From Caulobacteraceae bacterium (GTDB lineage: Bacteria > Pseudomonadota > Alphaproteobacteria > Caulobacterales > Caulobacteraceae), in assembly GCA_025351125.1 (NCBI GenBank), contig JANXWN010000345.1, forward strand, positions 1 through 13,164: a DNA stretch of 13,164 bases. Reading direction: 5' to 3'. Position 1 is the first letter of the stretch, and the number at the start of each line of letters is the position of its first letter. The notes beneath the pieces are model-generated. The model was not told the DNA's origin. It did not search any database and saw only the letters and a program-made list of their open reading frames with translations. Below are positions 6,196-12,654 of this stretch, piece after piece. A program made the translations under genes and the position numbers.

Positions 6196-6807
6196 TCAAG
6201 CGTCGGGATCGACCAGGGTTCCTGTGACGCGAAGACCCGCGCCGTCAACGCGGTATGTTCGGTTCATAAAAATCAGCACAGACGTCATCGCTTCGGCGGC
6301 CGCCGAATTGGCTAGGACGCCGCCGTGCAACCCGCGCAAACTCGCCGCTTCCGCCAACGCCACGCCGACCGATCGTGCGGCCTTGTCGTCGCCGAACACC
6401 AAGACGTCGCAATCGACCTCGTCGTCCGTCGCCAATTTATCGGCGGCCACGCTGTGAAAAGCGGATATCGTCGTGGCGCCCTCACCCAACAAAGTCTGCG
6501 CGCGGACCGCCGCGCTGCCTTCCGGCGGCAGCTGCGCACGCATGACTTTGGGCGGAACAAGCGGAACGGTGGTATCGACCACGATCTTGCCTCGCACATG
6601 CGGTGCGATCTGAGCCAGCGTGTCGGCCTGTGCGGCATAGGGCACGGTCACGACAATGATGTCGGCCGCCGCCGCCGCCGCCGCGTAGGGCATCCCGGAA
6701 CGTGAGCCGATGATGATGTTCAGACCCGCCTTGATCCAGCGGCCCGCGAGCGCGCCACCGAGCTTACCGCCGCCGCCGATCACGGCAATGGTTTTGCCTT
6801 CAAGCAT
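6196..6807 (-). CDS. npdG: NpdG-like NADPH:F420 oxidoreductase, shortened Rossmann region
   Basis: 203 residues. NpdG passes hydride between NADPH and F420, keeping the cofactor pool reduced. The Rossmann loop is AVIGGGGKLGGALA (8-21), and GSR (34-36) is the expected NADPH 2'-phosphate contact. The C-terminal half carries family landmarks: TTISAFHSVAADKL, VDCDVLVFGDD and the closing NRTYRVDGAGLRVTG. After GSR the protein goes almost directly, via a seven-alanine tract (42-48), to the next strand DIIVVTVP, so roughly 20-30 residues usual in relatives seem to be missing. In-frame codons upstream offer no ATG, GTG or TTG before a stop, so ATG 6807 is the start, although no clear ribosome site precedes it. 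It is first in the F420 operon. Activity is probable but the shortening should be kept in mind. Confidence 0.88.
   Translation of the reverse strand: MLEGKTIAVIGGGGKLGGALAGRWIKAGLNIIIGSRSGMPYAAAAAAADIIVVTVPYAAQADTLAQIAPHVRGKIVVDTTVPLVPPKVMRAQLPPEGSAAVRAQTLLGEGATTISAFHSVAADKLATDDEVDCDVLVFGDDKAARSVGVALAEAASLRGLHGGVLANSAAAEAMTSVLIFMNRTYRVDGAGLRVTGTLVDPDA
6664..6684 (-). repeat. GCG/GCC trinucleotide run inside npdG
   Basis: Seven alanine codons in a row (six GCG then GCC, minus strand) encode residues 42-48 of the NpdG-like protein. The run sits where relatives have extra sequence between the NADPH-phosphate contact and the next beta strand. Such runs can change length by replication slippage in whole codons. 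Whether the run caused or followed the shortening cannot be told. Confidence 0.8.
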
Positions 6808-6924
6808 GCGCGGCCGGCGCCGCCCGGTCGCCCGGCGGGCAGTCGGATCGTGTTCGTCCAGAAATTTTCACCGTTGGAGCCCATCCCGCCGCCCGTGATT
6901 GAGCGCAAGCGCGCCCTGTCGTCG

Positions 6925-6952
6925 CTTATAGAGGCCTGAGCCGGGCCAGCAA
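6925..6952 (-). promoter_or_regulatory. Candidate sigma-70-type promoter for the F420 operon
   Basis: Minus strand: TTGCTG (6947-6952), a 16-base spacer, then TATAAG (6925-6930). The -10 matches consensus at five of six positions, the -35 at three. It lies in the 168-base gap after the CoA-transferase stop, pointing at npdG, with an implied leader of about 110 bases. The rest of the gap shows nothing else I can name. Read-through from the CoA-transferase gene is also possible. Confidence 0.35.
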
Positions 6953-6975
6953 CCCTCCCCCCCGAGTCGGAATGA

Positions 6976-8175
6976 CTAGGCCGCCGCGCCGTTTTCGACC
7001 ATGGCGTCGATGTCGTGCGCCGCATAGCCCAACTCGCTGAGCACCTCGCGGGTGTGCTCTCCCAAGTGAGGCGCGCGGGGCCGGCTCTTGGCATCCGCGC
7101 CAGGGAAACGCGCCGGGGCGGCGGGGGAGCGGAAGGTCTCGTTCCCCACGCCGGTTTCGATGTCGACAAACGCGCCGGCCGCTTCGACCTGCGGGTCGGC
7201 GGCGACGTCGGCGGGCGTCTGCAGCGGCGCCCACACCAGGTCGGCCGCGTCAAGGCGACGGGCAGCCTCGGCGAAGGGAAGGACGGCAAAGGCGGCATCG
7301 AGCTCAACCATCAGGGCCCGCGCATTGATACGGCGAGCCTTGCCGCTGGCGAACCGTTCGTCGGCGATGAGATCCGAGCGCCCGAGGGCCTCGGCCAGCT
7401 TCTCCCAACCGCCGCCGGTTCCGCGCGGGTTGTGCACGAGCCAGCGGTCGTCGGCCGTCCGGAAATAGTTGGAAAGCGCGTTGATCGGATTGTCGCGTGG
7501 CCGCACCGAGGCCACGCGACCGAGCTTGAGCTGCACCGCCATATCGGAGCTCATCAGATAGACGCCTGACGCCAGCAGCGAGGTCTGTACGAGGCGTCCC
7601 TCGCCCGTGCGCTCGCGCTCGTAAAGCGCCGCGAGGATGGCCGAGACCGTCGCCAGGGACGTCGCGTGGTCGCCGAGACCCGAGGTGCGGTTGAAGGGTT
7701 CGGCGCCCTTCGGCGCGGTCATGTAGCCGATGCCCGAGCGCGCCCAGAAGGCCGTCACGTCGAACCCCGGCAGATGCGCGTCGGGACCTTCCAGCCCGTA
7801 GCCGGTGATGACGGCGTAGACGAGCCGTGGGTTTGCCGCGCGCAGGGTCTTATCGTCTAGGCCGTAGCGTCGCAGGGACGCGGGCCGCACATTGGTAAGG
7901 AACACGTCCGCCCCGGCCGCGAGCCGTGTCAGCGCCTCGCGCCCGTCCGGTTTGGTGATGTCGAGGACGATGCCGCGTTTGCCGCGATTGTCGACCTCGA
8001 AGGTGGGGTTCGAATCGAGCGCGTCGGCCAGATCTCCGAATATATGGCGCATGCTGTCGCCACCCGGCCGCTCAACCTTGATAACCTCCGCGCCCCAGTC
8101 GCACAAAATGCCCGCCGTGCCAGGGCCGGCGATGTAAGCGGAAAAGTCGACGACCTTTAATCCCTCGAGCAGCAC
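6976..8175 (-). CDS. Class III CoA-transferase (CaiB/BaiF family)
   Basis: 399 residues from GTG at 8175. The open frame runs further upstream to an ATG at 8310, but AGGAG (8183-8187) lies seven bases before the GTG, and family homology starts right there (LLEGLKVVDFSAYIAGP, residues 2-18), so the longer start is rejected. Class III enzymes swap CoA between acids by way of an aspartyl-CoA intermediate. The expected catalytic Asp is in LPGFDVTAFW at residue 139. Other family stretches are GAEVIKVERPGGD (28-40), NRGKRGIVLDI (63-73) and, in the C-terminal part, the RWLVHN and LGEHTREVLSELGY segments. Length is normal. The gene is divergent from the P450 across a region with paired inverted repeats, suggesting joint control. 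The acid substrate is unknown; a bile-acid or carnitine-like role cannot be inferred from the family alone. Confidence 0.93.
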   Translation of the reverse strand: MLLEGLKVVDFSAYIAGPGTAGILCDWGAEVIKVERPGGDSMRHIFGDLADALDSNPTFEVDNRGKRGIVLDITKPDGREALTRLAAGADVFLTNVRPASLRRYGLDDKTLRAANPRLVYAVITGYGLEGPDAHLPGFDVTAFWARSGIGYMTAPKGAEPFNRTSGLGDHATSLATVSAILAALYERERTGEGRLVQTSLLASGVYLMSSDMAVQLKLGRVASVRPRDNPINALSNYFRTADDRWLVHNPRGTGGGWEKLAEALGRSDLIADERFASGKARRINARALMVELDAAFAVLPFAEAARRLDAADLVWAPLQTPADVAADPQVEAAGAFVDIETGVGNETFRSPAAPARFPGADAKSRPRAPHLGEHTREVLSELGYAAHDIDAMVENGAAA

Positions 8176-8182
8176 GCGAATT

Positions 8183-8187
8183 CTCCT
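8183..8187 (-). promoter_or_regulatory. Ribosome binding site that fixes the CoA-transferase start
   Basis: AGGAG on the minus strand, seven bases before the GTG at 8175. It decides against the upstream in-frame ATG at 8310, whose 45 extra residues are Arg/Ala-rich and would run through the inverted repeats of the intergenic region. Confidence 0.75.
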
Positions 8188-8241
8188 AGCAGGCGTGAAC
8201 AAAGCGCCGCCGCGCACGCTTAGAACACCAAACCGACGAAG

Positions 8242-8302
8242 GTCCACCGTGCCGAGGGTGGACGCAATAGGCGCCAAGCGACGAAAGGGTGGATACTCCA
8301 CC
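8242..8302. promoter_or_regulatory. Paired inverted repeats, candidate operator between CoA-transferase and P450
   Basis: Two inverted repeats share one half-site. The first is GTCCACC (8242-8248), eight bases, GGTGGAC (8257-8263). The second is GGTGGA (8288-8293), TAC, TCCACC (8297-8302). In the first the half-sites point one way, in the second the reverse, and the two inner GGTGGA copies are 31 bases apart, about three helical turns. Four copies of one hexamer in a 241-base gap between divergent genes is what a dimeric repressor or activator site looks like. No regulator gene lies in the window. An RNA hairpin is the alternative reading. The rest of the gap, toward the P450, has TTGCCA at 8331 as a possible -35 without a convincing -10. 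Confidence 0.5.
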
Positions 8303-8405
8303 GCTGACACCGCCGCCGAGGCAACATTTTTTGCCAGCCCGCGTCACTCGTCTTAGTGTAAAAAAACCCAAGCGCTGACGGATGGATAAATCCGCACGCG
8401 AGGCG

Positions 8406-8410
8406 AGGAG
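8406..8410 (+). promoter_or_regulatory. Ribosome binding site that fixes the P450 start
   Basis: AGGAG ends directly against the ATG at 8411 (no spacing) but is six bases from the in-frame ATG at 8417. The second ATG is therefore the likely start. Confidence 0.7.
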
Positions 8411-8416
8411 ATGACG

Positions 8417-9574
8417 ATGGCCGTTTACAGCCCCTTCGACCCGGCGACTCTGCGCGATCACGACCGGGACTATGGGCGGCTTCTCGCCGAGGAACCGGTC
8501 AGCCGGTTCGAGGGCTACGATCCGCCGTTCTACATCCTCTCCCGCTATGAAGACGTGGAGGCGGCATTGCGCAATACCGCGTTGTTTTCGAGCCACCAAG
8601 GCCAGGGGCCGCGCTATACGCCACCTTCGGGCATGGTCTGCGATCCGCCTCTCCACACCCTGCACCGGGGCCTTGTACAACAGGCCTTCACGCCGGGGGC
8701 GATCCGATCTCTCGCCCCGCGCATCGAGAGCCTGACCGCTGAACTTCTGGACGCCGTGGCGAACCAGCCCGCGTTCGACATCCACGACGACTTCGCCTTC
8801 CCCTTGCCGGTGGTGATCATCTCCGAAATGCTCGGGGTTCCCAGCCATGACATCGAGCGGTTCAAGCATTGGTCGGATGCCTCGGTGGAGGCCATGGGCG
8901 CGGAGGATCCCACGCCCTGGCTCGCGGAACTCGAGGCCCTGGGAGGCTACATCCTCGCGCAGATTCGCGCGCGTCGCGCCGACAAATCGCCTCCCAACGA
9001 TCTGATCACCCGTATGGTGGTCGCCGAGAGCGACGGCGTGCGGCTTGACGACGCCGCCATCCAGGGCTTGGTCAGCCAGCTTCTGGTGGGCGGCAACGAG
9101 ACCACGACCTCGCTGATCACCAATGTGGTTTGGCGCCTGCTTGAGGACCGCGCGCTATGGGAGCGGGTGGTCGCCGACCCGGCGCTCGTCGAGCGGGCGG
9201 TGGAGGAGAGCCTGCGCTACGATCCGCCGGTGCTGGCCCTGTACCGCACGACCACGCGGGAGATCGCCGTGCGCGGGGTCCGCATTCCCGAGGGCGCAAA
9301 GGTGATGCTGCACTACGCCGCGGGCAATCGGGACCCGGCGGTATTCGCCGATCCCGACCGTTTCTCGCTCGACCGGCCGCCGCGCAAACATCTGTCGTTC
9401 GCCATGGGCATACACGTGTGCATCGGCGCCGAAATGGCTAGGCTCGAAGCCCGCGTCGCGCTGCGAGCGCTCGCCGCCCGCTTTGCGGACCTCGCTCTGG
9501 TCGACCGGGGCGAGCGCATTAAGCCCTTCTTCCTTTGGGGCCGGCGCCGTCTGCCTGTCCGACGGAGCGGTTAA
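8417..9574 (+). CDS. Soluble bacterial cytochrome P450
   Basis: 385 residues, no N-terminal membrane anchor, so a cytoplasmic class I P450 that needs separate ferredoxin and reductase; neither is in the window. Numbered from ATG 8417, the I-helix oxygen-activation motif is GGNETTT at 225-231, the K-helix ExxR is ESLR at 264-267, and the heme loop is FAMGIHVCIGAEMAR with the iron-ligating Cys at 335. All key residues are intact, so the enzyme should be active. Family role: insertion of one oxygen into an unactivated C-H bond of a hydrophobic substrate. It is alone on the plus strand, divergent from the CoA-transferase and convergent with the aldo/keto reductase, so its partner by regulation is most likely the CoA-transferase. 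The CYP subfamily and substrate cannot be assigned by eye; steroid or terpenoid hydroxylation would suit the setting. Confidence 0.95.
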   Translation: MAVYSPFDPATLRDHDRDYGRLLAEEPVSRFEGYDPPFYILSRYEDVEAALRNTALFSSHQGQGPRYTPPSGMVCDPPLHTLHRGLVQQAFTPGAIRSLAPRIESLTAELLDAVANQPAFDIHDDFAFPLPVVIISEMLGVPSHDIERFKHWSDASVEAMGAEDPTPWLAELEALGGYILAQIRARRADKSPPNDLITRMVVAESDGVRLDDAAIQGLVSQLLVGGNETTTSLITNVVWRLLEDRALWERVVADPALVERAVEESLRYDPPVLALYRTTTREIAVRGVRIPEGAKVMLHYAAGNRDPAVFADPDRFSLDRPPRKHLSFAMGIHVCIGAEMARLEARVALRALAARFADLALVDRGERIKPFFLWGRRRLPVRRSG

Positions 9575-9645
9575 GCGGGTTTTGACTATACCGGCCCGGC
9601 GAGGGTCGGCGAAATCCAGGTCGTCTCTGGCGTCCCTCGTCGACC

Positions 9646-10668
9646 TCACACCGGCGGTGGAATGAGCTCTGGCATGCCCCGCTGATGCCAATAGGGGTAG
9701 GCCGGTGTCACGGCGCTGGCGTCATCCAGCAGCTTGGCCTGCGCCGGCGTCAGATTCCAGCCGACCGCCCCCAAATTATCGCGTAGCTGGTCCTCCGTAC
9801 GCGCGCCAATGATCAGACTCGACACCGTCGGTCGCTGCAACAGCCAGTTGAGGGCGACCTGCGCCACGGTCTTGCCGGTCTCGTCCGCCACGGTGTCCAG
9901 GGCGTCGATCACCGTGTACAGATAGTCGTCCGAGACTTGCGCTACGAAGCCGGTGTCGTGCAGCCGGCTGGTGTTGGGGCGAGGCTGGGAGCGGCGAATT
10001 TTTCCCGTTAGCCGGCTCCAGCCGAGGGGACTCCACACGATCGCGCCGAGGCCCTGGTCGAGACCCAACGGCATCAATTCCCATTCGTAGTCGCGGCCGA
10101 TCAACGAATAATAGGTCTGGTTCGCGACATAGCGCGGATAACCGTATTTGTCGGCCACCGCCAACGATTTCATCAGATGCCAACCGGAGAAATTGGACAC
10201 GCCGACGTAGCGAATCTTTCCGGCGCGGACGAGATCGTCGAGCGTCGAGAGGGTTTCCTCCACCGGGGTCAGGGCGTCGAAGCCATGCAGCTGAAAGAGA
10301 TCGATATAGTCCGTACCCAGACGCTTCAAGGCCGCCTCGCACGCCGCGATTAAATGGTGGCGGGACGATCCGATATCATTGGGGCCGTCGCCAAATCGGA
10401 AGGTTGCTTTGGTGGAGATCAGCACCTTGTCGCGCCGGCCCTTGATCGCCGCGCCCAGGATTTCCTCCGAGGCGCCATCCGAATAGATGTCCGCGCTGTC
10501 GAACAGGGTCAGGCCCGCGTCCAGGCAGATGTCGACCATGCGCGTGGCCGCCGCGGCGTCGGTCTCCCCCAAGGCCCCGAAAAAGCCGCCCGAGCCGCCG
10601 AAGGTCATCGTCCCCAGGCTCAAGACCGGGACTTTGAAACCCGAACGACCCAGTTGCCGATAGTCCAT
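9646..10668 (-). CDS. Aldo/keto reductase
   Basis: 340 residues folding as a TIM barrel that reduces aldehydes or ketones with NAD(P)H. The catalytic tetrad is complete: Asp57 (LFDSADIY), Tyr62, Lys87 (ISTKA) and His128 (LFQLHGFD). The N-terminus MDYRQLGRSGFKVPVLSLGT and the C-terminal SSLIIGARTEDQLRDNLGA segment are typical of the group of larger bacterial aldo/keto reductases near YajO/Tas and the Kv-beta-like proteins. GGAG lies eight bases before the ATG. It follows the glutathione S-transferase gene after 103 bases and may be on the same transcript. Its end faces the P450 end across 71 bases. Substrate unknown. Members of this group often have broad carbonyl specificity, so a role in the neighbouring catabolic scheme is only suggested. 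Confidence 0.93.
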   Translation of the reverse strand: MDYRQLGRSGFKVPVLSLGTMTFGGSGGFFGALGETDAAAATRMVDICLDAGLTLFDSADIYSDGASEEILGAAIKGRRDKVLISTKATFRFGDGPNDIGSSRHHLIAACEAALKRLGTDYIDLFQLHGFDALTPVEETLSTLDDLVRAGKIRYVGVSNFSGWHLMKSLAVADKYGYPRYVANQTYYSLIGRDYEWELMPLGLDQGLGAIVWSPLGWSRLTGKIRRSQPRPNTSRLHDTGFVAQVSDDYLYTVIDALDTVADETGKTVAQVALNWLLQRPTVSSLIIGARTEDQLRDNLGAVGWNLTPAQAKLLDDASAVTPAYPYWHQRGMPELIPPPV

Positions 10669-10771
10669 GGGCTTGTCTCCGTAAATGCCGATGCCGCGAT
10701 GGGCCGACAGGGGTTGTTTAGGGCGCCGGCGCTACTCGGGCGACGGCTTTTGTTTGTCTTGAATATCGATT

Positions 10772-11383
10772 TTAGGGTCGCGCGAGCGCCCGCGTCAGCG
10801 CCGGCCGGGCGTAACAGGCGTCGGCCCAGCGGCGCACGTTGGCGTGCTCCGCGTAGCCCATGCGGATCGCCTTCAAAAGATACATGACCGAGGCCACGTT
10901 CAGGTCGGCCACGGAGAACGCCGCGCCGACGAGCCAGTCGCGCCCCTGCAGAGCGGCGTCCAGAACCTTGAGCGGCCGTTGAAGGCTTTTGGCCGCGGCC
11001 TCGATCACCGCCGGATTGCGCTTGTCCTCGGGGGTGAACAGCGTCTGGACCACAATCTGCATCTGCAGCGGTTCGATCTCGCTGATCGCCCACACGCTCC
11101 ACTGCCAGGCCCGGGCCTCGTCGTCGGCGTCCGCCGGATAAAGGGCGCCGCCATAGCGCTTGGCGAGATAAAGGTTGATCGCCATCGATTCGAACAGCTG
11201 CAGGTCGCCGTCAATCAGGGCCGGAATCCGCCCGTTGGGATTGACCGCCAGATAGTCGCCGGCCTTGGAATCCGCCCCGTAGCTGACGGCAATTTGCTCG
11301 TAGTCGATCCCGGTCTCCTCGATGCCCCAGATCGCGCGGATGGCGCGCGAAGCGGAAATGCCGAACAGTCTGGGTTTGCTCAT
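10772..11383 (-). CDS. Glutathione S-transferase
   Basis: 203 residues, the usual GST length. The N-terminal thioredoxin-like domain shows a Ser-rich active-site region (ISASRAIRA, with Ser10 or Ser12 as candidate catalytic Ser), the cis-proline loop NPNGRIPAL (48-56, Pro54) and the glutathione gamma-glutamyl contact ESMAI (65-69). The helical C-terminal domain follows and contains the N-capping-box segment FSVADLNVAS that holds the fold together. The family conjugates glutathione to electrophiles or uses it for isomerisation and reductive removal of halogens or ether links. It lies between the SnoaL pair and the aldo/keto reductase, with 153 bases to the former, so it may have its own promoter, though I found no convincing one. 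The ATG is preceded by AAGGAA at a workable distance. The class and substrate are not determinable from the sequence. Confidence 0.93.
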   Translation of the reverse strand: MSKPRLFGISASRAIRAIWGIEETGIDYEQIAVSYGADSKAGDYLAVNPNGRIPALIDGDLQLFESMAINLYLAKRYGGALYPADADDEARAWQWSVWAISEIEPLQMQIVVQTLFTPEDKRNPAVIEAAAKSLQRPLKVLDAALQGRDWLVGAAFSVADLNVASVMYLLKAIRMGYAEHANVRRWADACYARPALTRALARP

Positions 11384-11536
11384 GGGGAGGTTCCTTCATC
11401 CAATGTCGCTGAGATCGTTTCGCTTGAGCAGGATGTTTTTAGACGGCGCGTAGCAAATTTTCCGATGTCGCTCTGGAAACAAGCCTGTAGCGCCTGATTA
11501 GCGTTCAGATCTGTTTCATCTCAACGTCCGCGCGTC

Positions 11537-12085
11537 TTAGGACGTCGTTCCCGCAAATCCCGGTTCGCGGTACAACGGATCGTCCGGCTTGCGGCTGCCG
11601 CGGTTGTTCAAGGTGGCGTAAATGCCCTCGTCCCAGCGGCAGGTGGAGGGGATGTTGCGATTCCAGTCCATGACGTAGAGGCGTTCGGCGATGCGCCACT
11701 CGCCGTCGCGGTGCTCGAGGCGGTCCAGATAACGGCCGGCGACCACCATCTCGGCGCGGCCCTCCGCGCCATCGATCTCATGGTAGGCATGGCAATAGGT
11801 CTCGGCGCTCGCGCGTTGGCCTTCAAGGTGGATGAGCACGTTGCCGATGGAGTGCTGCGTGCGGTGCATGGTTTTGAGGGCGCCGACCGTGGCGGCCGAC
11901 CAGTCGACCGCATTTTGACGGCCTGACCCGTAATCGGCCTCGGCGTCGGCCCAGAACACCGTGAGCAGCGTGTTCAGGTCGCAGCGGTCAATGCCGCGGC
12001 AATAGCGGTTGAGGACCTCGGTGATCTTGTGCTTGGCGATGACCTCGCGCAGGTCGGCGATTTCGCTGTCGGTCAATGCGGACAT
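11537..12085 (-). CDS. SnoaL-like (NTF2-fold) protein, copy A
   Basis: 182 residues, matching SnoaL-like domain proteins of the NTF2 superfamily, small alpha+beta cones that work as dehydratases, isomerases or hydrolase-like subunits. Likely pocket residues are Tyr28 and Asp33 (RYCRGIDR), His78 (RTQHSIGN) and His102 (AYHE). Tyr-x4-Asp followed about 45 residues later by His is the pattern of scytalone-dehydratase-like and BaiE-like dehydratases. The second half shows VAGRYLDRLEHRDGEWRIA and a C-terminal DWNRNIP...NNRGSRKPDDPLY tail common in catabolic clusters. AGGAAG precedes the ATG. It is 24 bases downstream of a paralogous gene, with which it shares the VFWxDAxxDYG and GRYxDRxExRDGxWxIA stretches, so the pair probably arose by an old duplication. 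Function is inferred from fold and setting only. Confidence 0.88.
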   Translation of the reverse strand: MSALTDSEIADLREVIAKHKITEVLNRYCRGIDRCDLNTLLTVFWADAEADYGSGRQNAVDWSAATVGALKTMHRTQHSIGNVLIHLEGQRASAETYCHAYHEIDGAEGRAEMVVAGRYLDRLEHRDGEWRIAERLYVMDWNRNIPSTCRWDEGIYATLNNRGSRKPDDPLYREPGFAGTTS

Positions 12086-12109
12086 GGGCGGTCTTCCTAA
12101 AAGGGAGGA

Positions 12110-12640
12110 TCAGAGCGAGCGGACTCTGTCGCGTTGATTGCTGAGGTCTGCGTCGCCGCGATAGCCGATGACCACGTCGGGGGTGTTCTTGAGCCAATCG
12201 TCGGCGGCCGGCTCGGTGCGCGCCCAGTCGACCAGTTCGGTGCGGTGGGCGATCTTCCACACCCCGTCCCGCCGCTCGTAGCGGTCGATGTAACGGCCGC
12301 TGACGAACAAGTCCTTCTCCGCGCCGTTATCGACGATGCGGTGAAAGGCTTGGAAATAGATTTCGCCAAATCCGACGTCGCCTTCGACCTCGATCAAGGC
12401 CTGCCCCATCATGTGATGGTTGGACAGGTGATCTTTGAGAGCATTCTGCGCGAACTCCACGAAACCGTCTGGGCCGCCCTTGTAGAAGCCGTAGTCGGTG
12501 GTAGCGTCGTCCCAGAAGACGGAGCGGTGCAGCGCCGGCATCAGTCGGTCCTGGGCGCGCAGATAGCGGCAGCATTGGTCGTAGATGTCCTGGCGCGAAA
12601 GCAGGGCATCAAGACGGGGGTCGGGGTGGGGACCGGCCAT
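12110..12640 (-). CDS. SnoaL-like (NTF2-fold) protein, copy B
   Basis: 176 residues, same family as the following gene. Equivalent pocket residues are kept: Tyr26 and Asp31 (RYLRAQDR), His76 (NHHMMGQ) and His100 (AFHR). Shared blocks include VFWDDATTDYG and SGRYIDRYERRDGVWKIA. The C-terminal end (IGYRGDADLSNQRDRVRSL) departs from copy A's DDPLY tail, so the two are not simple duplicates in function. GGGAG precedes the ATG at a good distance. It starts 14 bases after the SDR gene's stop, implying co-transcription SDR, copy B, copy A. A dehydratase acting on the SDR's hydroxy/oxo compound would fit; a hetero-oligomer with copy A is an alternative. Neither is shown by the sequence. Confidence 0.88.
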   Translation of the reverse strand: MAGPHPDPRLDALLSRQDIYDQCCRYLRAQDRLMPALHRSVFWDDATTDYGFYKGGPDGFVEFAQNALKDHLSNHHMMGQALIEVEGDVGFGEIYFQAFHRIVDNGAEKDLFVSGRYIDRYERRDGVWKIAHRTELVDWARTEPAADDWLKNTPDVVIGYRGDADLSNQRDRVRSL

Positions 12641-12654
12641 GCGGTTTCTCCCGC

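Noticed and set aside
5443..6315. 290-codon plus-strand frame antisense to cofE
   Set aside because: Low-complexity Arg/Gln/Gly composition and full overlap with a clear CofE; shadow frame.
6780..6883. Short minus-strand frame of about 34 codons overlapping the npdG start
   Set aside because: No ribosome site and no similarity; it would overlap npdG out of frame. It could be a leader peptide, but nothing supports that.
8176..8310. Upstream extension of the CoA-transferase to an ATG at 8310
   Set aside because: The extra 45 residues do not resemble the family, run across the inverted repeats, and a good ribosome site precedes the GTG at 8175.
9598..9646. Imperfect inverted repeats between the P450 and aldo/keto reductase ends as a terminator
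   Set aside because: GGCGAGGG/CCCTCGTC has a 28-base loop with a mismatch or G-T pair, and AGGTCG/CGACCT a 17-base loop; no T-run follows, so the signal is too weak.
9646..10668. Aldo/keto reductase as an F420-dependent enzyme
   Set aside because: It has the normal NAD(P)H aldo/keto reductase tetrad and no feature of the known F420-dependent families.
11384..11536. Promoter for the glutathione S-transferase in the gap after the SnoaL pair
   Set aside because: AT-richer patches are present, but no -35/-10 pair with acceptable spacing could be found.
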